A stretch of DNA of 64,000 nt from 34-65-8 sp963529855 (GCA_963529855.1 CAURZK010000002.1:434001-498000), one strand, 5' to 3'; numbered from the stretch's first letter, positions 1-8,763 are shown. The notes: a model not told the origin generated them from the sequence alone. Made by a program: numbers and translations.

Positions 1-786
1 GCTTTCGCGCCAGCGCACCCGGCCAGTCACCTGCTCGACAAGCAGGCGGGCTTCTTCCGCCGGGTCGACGACTTGGGCTGCAGTGACGTTGGCGTAGAGC
101 GGCAGGGTGAAGCTAGATGGCGGGGTTGCGTCCAGCGCCTCTGCCATGGCGTCCGCGGCAGGCTGCATCAGCGAACAATGGAACGGGGCCGAAACCGGCA
201 GCGGAATACCGCGCTTGATGCCGAAATCCTTGACCATCGCCACGGCGCGCTCGATCGCGTGCGCGTGGCCGGACAGGACCACCTGTGCCGGATCGTTGTC
301 ATTGGCGACTTCGCACACCTGACCTTCGGCAGCCGCTTCGGCAAGCTTGCGGGCGGTCTCGAGATCCGCTCCCAGCAGGGCACACATCGCGCCCAGGCCC
401 ACGGGGACCGCCGCCTGCATGGCCTGCCCGCGCAGCTTCAGCAGCCGCGCAGTATCGGCGAGAGAAAACGCGCCCACGGCATAAAGGGCCGTATATTCGC
501 CCAGCGAATGGCCGGCCACGCAGTCGCCCTTGTCCGCCAGCGAAAGACCGAAGTCCTGCTCCAGCACCCGCAGCACGGCGATGGCATTCGCCATTATTGC
601 GGGCTGCGCATTCTCGGTCAGGGTCAACTCGGTTTCCGGCCCTTCGCGCATGATCGTGGAGAGGTTCTGCGACAGGGCATCATCCACCTCCTCGAACACG
701 GCACGTGCGGCGGCGCTGGCATCAGCGAGCTCGGCGCCCATGCCGACCTTCTGGCTCCCCTGTCCGGGGAAAACGAATGCTCTCAT
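1..786 (-). CDS. fabD: malonyl-CoA:ACP transacylase FabD (C-terminus cut by window edge)
   Basis: This enzyme transfers malonyl from CoA to acyl carrier protein, which commits malonate to fatty acid synthesis in the cytoplasm. The visible 262 residues begin MRAFVFPGQGSQ and carry the acyltransferase elbow GHSLGEY with the nucleophile Ser at about residue 94. The second catalytic site, with its His, lies in the segment VSAPFHCSLM. The ATG at 784-786 is preceded on the minus strand by GAGGAG at good spacing, which fixes the start. The last roughly 50 residues of a normal 310-residue FabD fall outside the window. It lies 26 bases downstream of the LD-carboxypeptidase gene on the same strand, so the two may be co-transcribed. 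The family call is secure from the motifs. Confidence 0.96.
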   Translation of the reverse strand, partial: MRAFVFPGQGSQKVGMGAELADASAAARAVFEEVDDALSQNLSTIMREGPETELTLTENAQPAIMANAIAVLRVLEQDFGLSLADKGDCVAGHSLGEYTALYAVGAFSLADTARLLKLRGQAMQAAVPVGLGAMCALLGADLETARKLAEAAAEGQVCEVANDNDPAQVVLSGHAHAIERAVAMVKDFGIKRGIPLPVSAPFHCSLMQPAADAMAEALDATPPSSFTLPLYANVTAAQVVDPAEEARLLVEQVTGRVRWRES

Positions 787-812
787 TTCATCACTCCTCA
801 GGGGCGGAGCGA

Positions 813-1640
813 CTATGCGCTGGGCGCGGCGGCGGCAAGCCCGAAGGGCACCAGCTTGTTGGCCGCGTCGTGGCCGATGTCGGCAAACCCGAGGTAGGGG
901 ATCCCGGCTTTGCCGCACCAATGCCGGGCAATTTCTTCGGGACCGGCGCCGAACGGGCGATCGTTTTCAGGCACATCGACGATCCGCCCCAGCCGGAGCC
1001 CCGCGATACCGCCAAGGTGCTGCGTTACGTGGAAGAACAGTCGGTCCACGGCATAGAGATGCTCGGCAACCTCCTCGACCAGCACGACATGGCCGGCAAG
1101 GTCGGGCATCAGGTCCGTGCCGACCAGCATGGCAAGCGTCATCAGGTTGAAAGCGACCGTGGGCCGCGCATCCAGACCGCTCTCCAGCCCGTCCCCCCGC
1201 CCGGCGAGATAACCGAGGGTGCGCAGGATCGCGGCTTCCCCGCCATGGCGCGACACGTCGAGTGCCATGGGCCCATGTACTGGCCGGCCGATGCCAGCCC
1301 GGTACAGCGCGGCAAGCAGATAGCCCGTGTCGGAATAGCCAAGGAAAGTCTTGGCCCGTGCTGCATCGCCCATGCTTGCCAAGGCCTCGGCTGCGATGCG
1401 GTTCGAGCCATAGCCACCGGCGGCGAACCACACGGCGTCAACCGAAGCATCGTTTGCGCATTCCAGCAGCGCGGTGAGACGCGTGGCATCGTCGCCTGCA
1501 AAATGACCATGCCGCGCGAAGCACTGGCGGTGGAAATTCAGTTCCAGGGCTGGAAAGTGGCGCGCGGCCAGATCGAGCACGGCGTCGGCCTGCTCTCGTT
1601 CCAACCGTTTTCCGGGGGCACAAATCGCTATGCGGGTCAT
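813..1640 (-). CDS. ldcA: LD-carboxypeptidase, S66 family (murein tetrapeptide carboxypeptidase)
   Basis: The predicted enzyme removes the terminal D-Ala from murein tetrapeptides in the cytoplasm, a step of peptidoglycan recycling. The 275-residue protein shows the S66 signature: a Ser nucleophile in GYSDTG (about residue 103), the segment LVEEVAEHLYAVDR carrying the acidic partner (about 190) and the C-terminal His in DIGHDAANK (about 257). I chose the ATG at 1638-1640 because GAGGGG lies just upstream; a longer frame to 1673 would run into the divergent neighbour. The gene is head-to-head with a Mur ligase that probably reuses the tripeptide product. The symbol follows the family and is not proven by function. 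Confidence 0.9.
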   Translation of the reverse strand: MTRIAICAPGKRLEREQADAVLDLAARHFPALELNFHRQCFARHGHFAGDDATRLTALLECANDASVDAVWFAAGGYGSNRIAAEALASMGDAARAKTFLGYSDTGYLLAALYRAGIGRPVHGPMALDVSRHGGEAAILRTLGYLAGRGDGLESGLDARPTVAFNLMTLAMLVGTDLMPDLAGHVVLVEEVAEHLYAVDRLFFHVTQHLGGIAGLRLGRIVDVPENDRPFGAGPEEIARHWCGKAGIPYLGFADIGHDAANKLVPFGLAAAAPSA

Positions 1641-1693
1641 GCGCCCCTCTAGTCGGCTTGTGTTGGGCGGCACAACTGCATAGCTGGCAAGAG

Positions 1694-3121
1694 ATGACCG
1701 AATTCCCCGACCCTGACGACTTGTTCGCCCGCCCGTTTTTCTTCTGCGGCGTGGGGGGATCCGGCATGCTGCCGCTGGCGCAGATCGTGCGCGGGCGCGG
1801 GGCGGAAGTCGCCGGGTCGGACCGCAGCCGCGATCAGGGCCGTACCCCAGAGAAGTTCGCCGCTCTCGAACGCGATGGCTTTCGCCTGTTTCCGCAGGAT
1901 GGCAGCGGCATCGTGTCGAAGGATCAGGTGCTCGTCGCCTCCGCCGCGGTCGAAGACACGGTGCCGGAAATCGTCCGCGGGACGGAACTGGGTTGCCTTC
2001 GCCTGACCCGCGCCGAACTCAATTCCATCCTGTTCAACACCAGTGGAGCAGGCATGGCGATTGCCGGGACCAGCGGCAAGTCGACCGTAACGGGCATGCT
2101 CGGCTGGATCATGCACCAGGCGGGCCGGGAACCGACGATCATGAACGGCGCGGTGATGAAGAACTTCGTTACTCCTGAAAACCCGTTCGCCAGCGCAGTA
2201 GTCGGTTCGCGCAGCATCTACGTCTCGGAAGTCGATGAAAGCGACGGATCGATCGCACTTTATTGCCCGGCTGTCGGGGTGCTGCTCAACGTGAGCCTGG
2301 ATCACAAATCAATGGAAGAACTGCGCGTGCTGTTCGGCGATTTCCTCGCGCGCAGTCGCATCACGGCCATCAATGCCGACGATCCCGAGGCGCTGGCGCT
2401 GCTGCCCCATGCAAGGGAAGTAATCACCTTCGGCCTCGATCAACCCCGCGCACAGATCGGCGTTGTTCCCGGCAGCGTGGCGGAAGGGCCGACCCGGCAA
2501 GCCGCACTTGTCATCGACCGTCATGATGGCAGCGAGCATCCGCTCACGCTCGGCATGCCGGGCCGCCACAATCTCGCCAATGCACTCGCCGCGATCGCCG
2601 GTGCGGCGGCGGCGGGCGTGCCGGTGGCGGCGTCGGTGGCAGCGCTGGCGAGCTTTGCAGGTCTGGCGCGCCGATTTGACGTGATCGGCACATCTTCCAG
2701 CGGTGTTACCGTGATCGACGATTTCGGTCACAACCCGGAAAAGTGCGCTGCGACGCTACGCACGCTGAAGGCACACCCGGGCCGGATAATCGCGTTCTTT
2801 CAACCGCACGGGTACGGCCCCTTGCGCCAGATGGGCACCGAACTGGCCGAAACCTTTGCCCGTGAACTGGGTCCGCAGGATGTCACGTTGCTGTGCGATC
2901 CGGTCTATTTCGGGGGGACTGTCGATCGCAGCGTAGGGAGCGAGCGCATCGTGGACATGATCCGCGACGCCGGCAGCCATGCTGAGCACCTGCCAACGCG
3001 CGAGGACGTGGCCAGCCGGATCCTCGCCCTTGCCCGCGCTGGCGACCGGGTGGTGGTGATGGGCGCGCGCGATGACACGCTGACAACCTACGCCCGCGAC
3101 CTGCTGGCTCGGCTGCCTTGA
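1694..3121 (+). CDS. mpl: Mur ligase family protein, Mpl/MurC type
   Basis: This is an ATP-dependent Mur ligase of 475 residues. It has a Rossmann-like N-terminus (FFFCGVGGSGM), a P-loop GTSGKST at about residues 125-131, the central ESDGS segment and a C-terminal domain starting near FDVIG. Its length fits MurC (UDP-MurNAc:L-Ala ligase) or Mpl (UDP-MurNAc:murein tripeptide ligase). I favour Mpl because the divergent neighbour is an LD-carboxypeptidase, which produces tripeptide, and because MurC normally sits in the dcw cluster. The ATG at 1694 follows GCAAGAG. The 3' end overlaps the next gene by four bases (TTGA). The choice between Mpl and MurC is inference. Confidence 0.75.
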   Translation: MTEFPDPDDLFARPFFFCGVGGSGMLPLAQIVRGRGAEVAGSDRSRDQGRTPEKFAALERDGFRLFPQDGSGIVSKDQVLVASAAVEDTVPEIVRGTELGCLRLTRAELNSILFNTSGAGMAIAGTSGKSTVTGMLGWIMHQAGREPTIMNGAVMKNFVTPENPFASAVVGSRSIYVSEVDESDGSIALYCPAVGVLLNVSLDHKSMEELRVLFGDFLARSRITAINADDPEALALLPHAREVITFGLDQPRAQIGVVPGSVAEGPTRQAALVIDRHDGSEHPLTLGMPGRHNLANALAAIAGAAAAGVPVAASVAALASFAGLARRFDVIGTSSSGVTVIDDFGHNPEKCAATLRTLKAHPGRIIAFFQPHGYGPLRQMGTELAETFARELGPQDVTLLCDPVYFGGTVDRSVGSERIVDMIRDAGSHAEHLPTREDVASRILALARAGDRVVVMGARDDTLTTYARDLLARLP

Positions 3122-3402
3122 CCGTCTATCGCCAGGCTGCCGGCCATGTCCGCCTGCTGCTGGCGGTGACCGCTTTGGGCGTCGTGGTGACCATCGCCTT
3201 CGAGCGGCAGTTCGGCCACAGCCTTGTTCCCTTCGCAATCACCTCGGTGATCCTGCTGCTCGTCAATCTCAGGATCGGGCGCTACAACTGCCCGCGCTGC
3301 CGCAGCAACCTGTTCCTGCGCAAGGGCTTTGCCTGGCCCTGGCCCAACAAGGTGTGCAGCGAATGCGGGCTGAACCTGGAGGGTGACGCCCCGCGCAACT
3401 GA
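3118..3402 (+). CDS. small membrane protein with a C-terminal zinc-ribbon-like CxxC pair
   Basis: The 94-residue product has two hydrophobic segments (about residues 12-26 and 34-50) followed by a soluble tail with CPRC and CSEC, separated by about 20 residues, which looks like a small zinc ribbon. The start is a TTG that overlaps the stop codon of the preceding Mur ligase (TTGA), so translation is probably coupled. I do not recognise a family. The tail could bind zinc or sit next to the membrane as an adaptor. No function is assigned. Confidence 0.72.
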   Translation: MTVYRQAAGHVRLLLAVTALGVVVTIAFERQFGHSLVPFAITSVILLLVNLRIGRYNCPRCRSNLFLRKGFAWPWPNKVCSECGLNLEGDAPRN

Positions 3403-4353
3403 TCAGTGCGCGCCCCCGGGGTGGCCCAGCTTCAGCACCTTGTGCAGCACGAAAACGATCACCCCGCCCAGCAGCAATCCGAACAGCGCGGAGGCGGCGG
3501 CATAACTGAACCAGCCGGTCACGCCCGCAAGCCCTCCCGATATGCCTTCGACCGCCGCCTGCACGCCGTGCGCCAGATCATACGGTGGGTGGAATCCTAC
3601 CTCGTGCAGCCCGTGGATCACGATCCCGCCGCCGACCCACAGCATCGCCGCAGTGCCGACGACCGACAGGACCGCCAGCAACTTGGGCATTGCGGCGAGG
3701 AGGAATGCACCCACCTTGCGCGCCGCGGCGCCCGGCTTCTGCGACAGGTGCAAGCCGACATCGTCCATCTTCACGATCAGCCCCACCGCGCCGTAGACTG
3801 CAACCGTCACCGCGATACCGACCACGGCCAGCACCAGCGCCCGGGTGAGGAAGGTATCGGCCGCAACCTCGTTCAGCGTGATCGCCATGATTTCGGCCGA
3901 CAGGATGAAATCCGTCCGGATGGCGCCGCCAACCCGCTCTCGCTCGAAGCGTTCGGGGTCTTCGATGGGATCCTCGAGCGTCTTGCCGTGCTTCTCGCCG
4001 CCGAGTTTTTCGATCACCTTTTCCGCGCCTTCATAGCACAGATAGGCGCCGCCCAGCATCAGCAACCAGATAACCAGCCACGGCAGAAATTCACTCAGGA
4101 TCAGCGCGCCGGGCAACAGGAACAGCAGCTTGTTCTTCAGGCTGCCCTTGGCGATTGCCCATATCACCGGCAACTCGCGTGCCGGGGTCAGGCCCGTCAC
4201 ATAACCCGGCGTAACCGCCGCATCGTCGATCACCACGCCCGCTGTCTTGGTTCCGGCACGCCCGGCGGCGATGGAGATGTCGTCGATCGTCACCGCGGCC
4301 TTGCGGGCGATGATCGAGACGTCGTCGAGCAATGCGACCAGACCACCGGGCAT
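3403..4353 (-). CDS. DUF808 family integral membrane protein (YedI-like)
   Basis: The 316-residue protein begins MPGGLVALLDDVSIIARKAA, the typical opening of the DUF808 family, whose E. coli member is YedI. Several hydrophobic helices follow (about residues 78-105, 170-190, 215-240 and 290-310), with a charged loop GGEKHGKTLEDPIEDPERF that is also characteristic. The family has no settled function. It ends one base after the stop of the small membrane protein on the other strand (convergent pair), and its start faces the rpsF operon, so the roughly 190 bases between 4354 and 4541 probably hold divergent promoters. Confidence 0.92.
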   Translation of the reverse strand: MPGGLVALLDDVSIIARKAAVTIDDISIAAGRAGTKTAGVVIDDAAVTPGYVTGLTPARELPVIWAIAKGSLKNKLLFLLPGALILSEFLPWLVIWLLMLGGAYLCYEGAEKVIEKLGGEKHGKTLEDPIEDPERFERERVGGAIRTDFILSAEIMAITLNEVAADTFLTRALVLAVVGIAVTVAVYGAVGLIVKMDDVGLHLSQKPGAAARKVGAFLLAAMPKLLAVLSVVGTAAMLWVGGGIVIHGLHEVGFHPPYDLAHGVQAAVEGISGGLAGVTGWFSYAAASALFGLLLGGVIVFVLHKVLKLGHPGGAH

Positions 4354-4541
4354 GCGATTCTCCTGAAAACAAAGGTGGACCGGCCCTGCCCGGCGCGCGC
4401 CATGCTCGCAAGCCTTGCATTACGCGGCGATCGCGCTATGTGCGCCGCTTCCTGGTACGCCGGGATCGAAGAAAGCCGGAGGGGCCCCGCAATCCCGCGG
4501 ACCAGTCAGCGATCGGCATTGCAATTGAAGGAACGCGAAGC

Positions 4542-4907
4542 ATGGCTCTGTACGAGCATGTCTTTCTCGCGCGTCAGGATCTGAGCCAGGCTCAGGTCGA
4601 TGCGCTGGCGGCAGCTGCCACCGAAATCGTCGAATCGAACAATGGCAAGGTCACCAAGACCGAGACCTGGGGCCTCAAGTCCCTCGCCTACAAGATCGAC
4701 CGCAACCGCAAGGCGCATTTCGTCATGCTCAACATCGAGGGCCCCGGCGCCGTCGTGGCCGAGCTTGAGCGCCAGACCCGCATCAACGAAGACGTCATCC
4801 GCTACCTCACGATCCGTGTCGACGAGCACGAGACCGGCCCGAGCGTGATGATGCGCAAGAACGACCGCGACAAGAAGCGTCGCGATGCACGCGAGGAGCG
4901 CGACTGA
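4542..4907 (+). CDS. rpsF: 30S ribosomal protein S6
   Basis: S6 binds 16S rRNA in the platform of the small subunit together with S18. The 121-residue protein starts MALYEHVFLARQDLS and contains the conserved block WGLKSLAYKI and the C-terminal IRVDEHE region. The start at 4542 was chosen by family alignment; the open frame continues upstream but has no homology there. It is the first gene of rpsF-rpsR-rplI and overlaps rpsR by one base (TGATG). The tail is basic and ends EERD, rather than with terminal glutamates as in E. coli. This matters because a RimK homologue is encoded at 8890-9795. Confidence 0.97.
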   Translation: MALYEHVFLARQDLSQAQVDALAAAATEIVESNNGKVTKTETWGLKSLAYKIDRNRKAHFVMLNIEGPGAVVAELERQTRINEDVIRYLTIRVDEHETGPSVMMRKNDRDKKRRDAREERD

Positions 4908-5131
4908 TGGCCCGCCCGTTTTTCCGCCGCCGCAAGACTTGCCCGTTCTCGGCCAAGAATGCACCGAAGATCGATTACAAGGACACCCGTCTGCTGCAGG
5001 GCTTCATGTCCGAACGTGGCAAGATCGTGCCCAGCCGCATCACCGCGGTCAGCGCCAAGAAGCAGCGCGAACTCGCCCAGGCGATCAAGCGTTCGCGCCA
5101 GATCGGCCTGCTGCCGTACGTCGTGAAGTAA
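4907..5131 (+). CDS. rpsR: 30S ribosomal protein S18
   Basis: S18 is the partner of S6 in the small-subunit platform. The 74-residue product begins MARPFFRRRKTCPFS and ends with the conserved KRSRQIGLLPYV segment, the normal size and pattern for an alphaproteobacterial S18. Its ATG overlaps the rpsF stop (TGATG), and rplI follows after 13 bases, so the three genes form one transcription unit. Confidence 0.98.
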   Translation: MARPFFRRRKTCPFSAKNAPKIDYKDTRLLQGFMSERGKIVPSRITAVSAKKQRELAQAIKRSRQIGLLPYVVK

Positions 5132-5144
5132 GGGGAGACTGAAC

Positions 5145-5756
5145 ATGGATATCATCCTCCTCGAGCGGATCGAGAAGCTCGGCAGCATCGGCGACGTCGT
5201 GACCGTCAAGGACGGTTACGCCCGCAACTTCCTGCTGCCCCAGAACAAGGCGCTGCGCGCCAACGACGCCAACAAGAAGGTCTTCGAGGCCAACCGCGAG
5301 CGTCTGGAAAAGGAAAACGCCGAGAAGCGTTCGACTGCCGAAACCCAGGGCGAAAAGGTCGAGGGTGCCGAAGTCGTGCTGATCCGCGCATCGTCGAACG
5401 CCGGCCAGCTCTACGGTTCGGTCAGCGTCCGCGACATCGTTGCGGGTCTGGCCGAACAGGGCCACCAGATCGACAAGCGCCAGGTCATCATGGGCCAGCC
5501 GATCAAGTCGATCGGCATGCACGACGTCACCGTCGCGCTGCACCCTGAAGTCCACGTCACGGTGAAGGCCAATGTCGCCCGTTCGGACGACGAAGCCGAA
5601 CTGCAGCGCCAGGGCGTCGACGTCCTCGCGCAGATGTTTGAAGACGACCAGGCAGCAGCCGAAGAACAGGCTGAAGCCAACCGCATCGATGCAAACCTCG
5701 AGCCGGGCGAAATTCCCGCCGAACTGCTCGAAGAGCGCGACGGCGACGACGCCTGA
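5145..5756 (+). CDS. rplI: 50S ribosomal protein L9
   Basis: L9 binds 23S rRNA near the L1 stalk. The protein starts MDIILLERIEKLG with the conserved VKDGYARNFLLPQNKAL block, then a long charged connecting helix and a C-terminal domain ending near residue 150. At 203 residues it is about 50 longer than E. coli L9; the extra part is an acidic tail (from about residue 160) rich in Glu, Asp and Ala, as in other sphingomonads. AAGGGGAG precedes the ATG. A strong intrinsic terminator at 5800-5830 closes the operon. Confidence 0.98.
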   Translation: MDIILLERIEKLGSIGDVVTVKDGYARNFLLPQNKALRANDANKKVFEANRERLEKENAEKRSTAETQGEKVEGAEVVLIRASSNAGQLYGSVSVRDIVAGLAEQGHQIDKRQVIMGQPIKSIGMHDVTVALHPEVHVTVKANVARSDDEAELQRQGVDVLAQMFEDDQAAAEEQAEANRIDANLEPGEIPAELLEERDGDDA

Positions 5757-5799
5757 TCGATCTGCGCCTCGCCTTCGGGTGGAGCGAAACGACAAAAAT

Positions 5800-5830
5800 G
5801 GGCGCGGTCCTTCGGGATCGCGCCCTTTTT
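5800..5830 (+). terminator. intrinsic terminator of the rpsF-rpsR-rplI operon
   Basis: An 11-bp GC-rich stem (GGGCGCGGTCC with GGATCGCGCCC, one G-U pair) closes a TTCG tetraloop and is followed by TTTTT. It lies 44 bases after the rplI stop and before the AMP nucleosidase gene. Confidence 0.9.
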
Positions 5831-5875
5831 GCGTCTGCCTTTGTCAACCGGCACAGGCCGCGCTATCGGCCCTCG

Positions 5876-7315
5876 ATGGAATCAGTCGACACGATCATCG
5901 AACAACTCGCCGCGATTCACGCAGAGGCGGTGGAACGGCTACGCGCGGATGTCATGGCATTCGGCCGCGACGGCTCGCTGCCTCCTGCAGAGCGCCGCCG
6001 CGATGGCAGCTATGCCTATCCGGAACTGGTGCTGCATTTCCTCGGCGGCGCCCAGCCCGACGATCGCAGCCGCGCTTTTGGCCGCTTGAACACCGCCGGG
6101 ACATACGCGACCACCGTCACCCGGCCGCAGCTGTTCGAGGCTTATCTGCGCGAACAGCTCGAACTGCTGGCCGGCGATTACGAGGTCACGCTGGAGGCCC
6201 GCCGCTCTCGCCAGGAAATTCCCTTTCCCTATGTCCTTGACGGGGAAGCCGGGGCGGAACTCGCCGGGATCAGCCCCAATGAAATCGCCCGCCATTTTCC
6301 CGCGACCGAGCTGGCCGACATCGGCGACGAACTGGCCGACGGGATCGAACTGGGCGGCCCTGGCGATGCCATCCCCCTGTCGCTGTTCGATGGCCTGCGA
6401 ACCGATTTCAGCCTCGCGCGCCTTGCGCATTACACCGGCACCCGGCCGGAGGATTTCCAGCGCTTCATCCTGTTCACCAACTATCACCGCTACGTGGACG
6501 AATTCGTCGACTGGGCCGGCGCAATGCTGGGGCGCGACGGTTATAGCGCGCTGTCGGGCGCGGGCGGTCTCTACCTCGAGCAGCCGACGGAGAACGCCCG
6601 CTTCCGCCTGTCGGACACCGCTTGGCGCCGACACCAGATGCCTGCCTATCACCTGATCGGTGAAAACCGCGGCGGCATCACACTCGTCAACATCGGCGTG
6701 GGTCCTTCCAATGCCAAGACGATTTGCGATCACCTCGCCGTTCTGCGGCCCGAGGCCTGGCTGATGATCGGCCACTGCGGCGGCCTGCGACCGACGCAGA
6801 AGATCGGTGACTACGTTCTCGCCCACGCTTACCTGCGTGACGATCACGTTCTCGACCCGGTTCTGCCGCCCGAAATCCCCCTGCCCGCCATCGCCGAGGT
6901 GCAGCAGGCGCTGGCGACTGCGGCCGAGGAAGTCTCGGGCGAACACGGCAGCGATTTGAAGAAGCGCATGCGCACGGGCACTGTCGTCACGACCGACGAC
7001 CGCAATTGGGAGCTGCGCTATACCCAGTCCGCCCGCCGTCTCAGCCTGAGCCGGGCAGTCGGCATCGATATGGAAAGCGCAACGATCGCCGCTCAGGGCT
7101 ATCGCTTCCGTGTCCCTTACGGCACTCTGCTATGCGTCAGCGACAAGCCCCTGCACGGCGAAATCAAGCTGCCGGGCCAAGCCAACAAATTCTACGAAGA
7201 AGCAATTGCCGCCCATCTCCAGATCGGCGTCGCCGCGTGCCGGAAACTGCGCGCGGAGGGCAACCGGTTGCATTCCCGCAAGCTGCGGGCGTTCAACGAG
7301 CCGCCATTTCGATGA
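5876..7315 (+). CDS. amn: AMP nucleosidase
   Basis: The enzyme splits AMP into adenine and ribose 5-phosphate and so adjusts adenylate pools. The 479-residue protein has an N-terminal AMP nucleosidase domain (about residues 1-180, including SYAYPEL and TRPQLFEAYL) and a C-terminal phosphorylase-type domain (about 270-470) with MIGHCGGLRPTQKIGDYV and the ribose-site block GIDMESATIAAQGYRFRVPYG. The ATG at 5876 gives the usual family length; the frame stays open further upstream into the rplI terminator, which is not plausible as coding sequence. The stop abuts the stop of the convergent receiver gene with no gap. Confidence 0.94.
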   Translation: MESVDTIIEQLAAIHAEAVERLRADVMAFGRDGSLPPAERRRDGSYAYPELVLHFLGGAQPDDRSRAFGRLNTAGTYATTVTRPQLFEAYLREQLELLAGDYEVTLEARRSRQEIPFPYVLDGEAGAELAGISPNEIARHFPATELADIGDELADGIELGGPGDAIPLSLFDGLRTDFSLARLAHYTGTRPEDFQRFILFTNYHRYVDEFVDWAGAMLGRDGYSALSGAGGLYLEQPTENARFRLSDTAWRRHQMPAYHLIGENRGGITLVNIGVGPSNAKTICDHLAVLRPEAWLMIGHCGGLRPTQKIGDYVLAHAYLRDDHVLDPVLPPEIPLPAIAEVQQALATAAEEVSGEHGSDLKKRMRTGTVVTTDDRNWELRYTQSARRLSLSRAVGIDMESATIAAQGYRFRVPYGTLLCVSDKPLHGEIKLPGQANKFYEEAIAAHLQIGVAACRKLRAEGNRLHSRKLRAFNEPPFR

Positions 7316-7666
7316 TCAGGCCGCTATAAGGCGGAGAACCCGCTCGGCCACTTCGCGGGCAACGGTTGGTTTGGCCAGCACCGGCGCATTAAGGCTGCGC
7401 AAGTGTTCGCCCTGCCGGTCGAGATCGCCGGTATGCAACACGAACGGTATACCTGCCTTACGCAGTGCAAGGGCGACGGGTTCACACGTCGCGCCCTTGC
7501 CCAGGTTTACATCGAGCACAGCGGCATCGATCTGCTGCTGTTCCAGCAGTTCGAACGCGTCGGCGCATGTCGCTGCGACGCTCGCAGACGCCCCAGCGTC
7601 CTGAAAAGCGAACTGCAGGTCCATCGCGATAAACGGCTCGTCCTCGAGAATCATGACGCATTTCAT
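7316..7666 (-). CDS. single-domain response regulator, probable partner of the LOV kinase
   Basis: This 116-residue protein is only a receiver domain. It has the acidic pair in LEDEP (residues 8-10), the phospho-acceptor Asp at about 52 in AAVLDVNLG, Thr at about 79 in PFVLHTGD and Lys at about 99 in VLAKPT. The PFxxxTG segment resembles the FAT GUY type of receiver that often works with HWE kinases. There is no output domain, so the signal must pass by protein contact or phosphotransfer. It follows the LOV-HWE kinase gene by 14 bases on the same strand and is very probably co-transcribed with it. The ATG at 7664-7666 was chosen because it opens directly into beta-strand 1. Confidence 0.9.
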   Translation of the reverse strand: MKCVMILEDEPFIAMDLQFAFQDAGASASVAATCADAFELLEQQQIDAAVLDVNLGKGATCEPVALALRKAGIPFVLHTGDLDRQGEHLRSLNAPVLAKPTVAREVAERVLRLIAA

Positions 7667-7680
7667 GGGAGCGGCCTCGG

Positions 7681-8763
7681 TTATCGGGATATCGGGAGCG
7701 CGACCTGCGCGTGCAGGCCTTCGGGGCGCCACTCGCGCTTCAGCACGCCTTTGGAATAGGACAGCAATGTATCGGCGATGCCGAACCCGGTGCCGCTGGT
7801 TTCCGGGTCGCCCTCAATCTCCGGGCCACCGGTCTCGACCCAGTCGATGACCAGCGTGCCGCGATCGTGGCTGTCGTTGTCGTGTCGCCACGAAACATTG
7901 ATCCGGCCTGTGTCGTTCGACAACGCCCCATATTTCGTTGCGTTGGTCGCCAATTCGTGCAGCGTCAGCCCCACGGTCGAGATGGCATTAGGCTCCGTCC
8001 TAACGCCGTTCCCGACGAACGTGATCCGGTCGCCTTCCGGATCGTAGGGGCGCAGGACCGAACGGATCGCCTGGCCGACTTCGATCGTGCCAAGCGAGGC
8101 GTCGTCGAGCGTCGGTTCATAAGCCCGGCCAAGCGCCTGAACGCGGCGATTGATGCTTTCGGCAACGGGCACGGCGTCCATCGAACGTCCGGTGATGTTG
8201 ACGATACCGCCGATCACCTGGAAGACGTTTTTGAGGCGATGGGATACTTCGCGCGCCATCGCCTTGGCATGGCGTTCTTCCTGCCGGGCGACATGTATAT
8301 CTGTCACGTCCCATTGGCTTCCGAAGAAATACAGCAATTCGCCTTCCGGACTGTAGATCGGCCCCAGATGAAGGGCATTCCAGAACGTCGTGCCGTCCTT
8401 GCGGTAATTCAGCAGTTCGACGACCGCCACCTGTTCGCTGGCGATCGCGTCACGGAGCCGGGCGACTTGAGACGGGTCGGTACGCGGCCCCTGCAGAAAG
8501 CGGCAATTGCGCCCGATGATCTCTTCCTGGGCATAACCGGTCAGCCTTTCGAAGGCCCGGTTGCAGAAGATGATCGGCTGGTCGGGCTTGTTCGGGTCCG
8601 TCAGGCAAACGGACATGCGCGTCTGCGCCATGGCCTGTTCGAACAGCAGGCCCGTCGCCCCGGCAAACCGTTCAGTCGGCTCAGGCCCGCCGGGCCGGGC
8701 TACCCCGACTTCGTTAGGCGAATAATTTTCTTTTGAATCCCCGTCATCATGGTCCGAATTCAT
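7681..8763 (-). CDS. blue-light-sensing LOV domain histidine kinase, HWE family
   Basis: A soluble sensor kinase of 360 residues. The N-terminal LOV domain (about residues 40-155) carries GRNCRFLQ, whose Cys (about 87) forms the flavin adduct in light, followed by the usual NYRKDG and FWN segments. A linker leads to the HWE-type dimerisation helix with the phospho-acceptor His at about 175 (EVSHRLKN). The ATPase domain shows the family's HELATNATKYGALS and WVETGGP motifs. The arrangement matches the LOV-HWE kinases known from Erythrobacter litoralis. A GTG ten codons upstream (8793) is an alternative start but lacks a spaced ribosome-binding site. It is followed by its likely receiver partner. 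Confidence 0.93.
   Translation of the reverse strand: MNSDHDDGDSKENYSPNEVGVARPGGPEPTERFAGATGLLFEQAMAQTRMSVCLTDPNKPDQPIIFCNRAFERLTGYAQEEIIGRNCRFLQGPRTDPSQVARLRDAIASEQVAVVELLNYRKDGTTFWNALHLGPIYSPEGELLYFFGSQWDVTDIHVARQEERHAKAMAREVSHRLKNVFQVIGGIVNITGRSMDAVPVAESINRRVQALGRAYEPTLDDASLGTIEVGQAIRSVLRPYDPEGDRITFVGNGVRTEPNAISTVGLTLHELATNATKYGALSNDTGRINVSWRHDNDSHDRGTLVIDWVETGGPEIEGDPETSGTGFGIADTLLSYSKGVLKREWRPEGLHAQVALPISR

Noticed and set aside
3406..4584. Open frame of about 390 codons on the plus strand opposite the DUF808 gene
   Set aside because: Composition (many Gln, His, Arg) and lack of domains mark it as a shadow; the DUF808 protein has clear family motifs.
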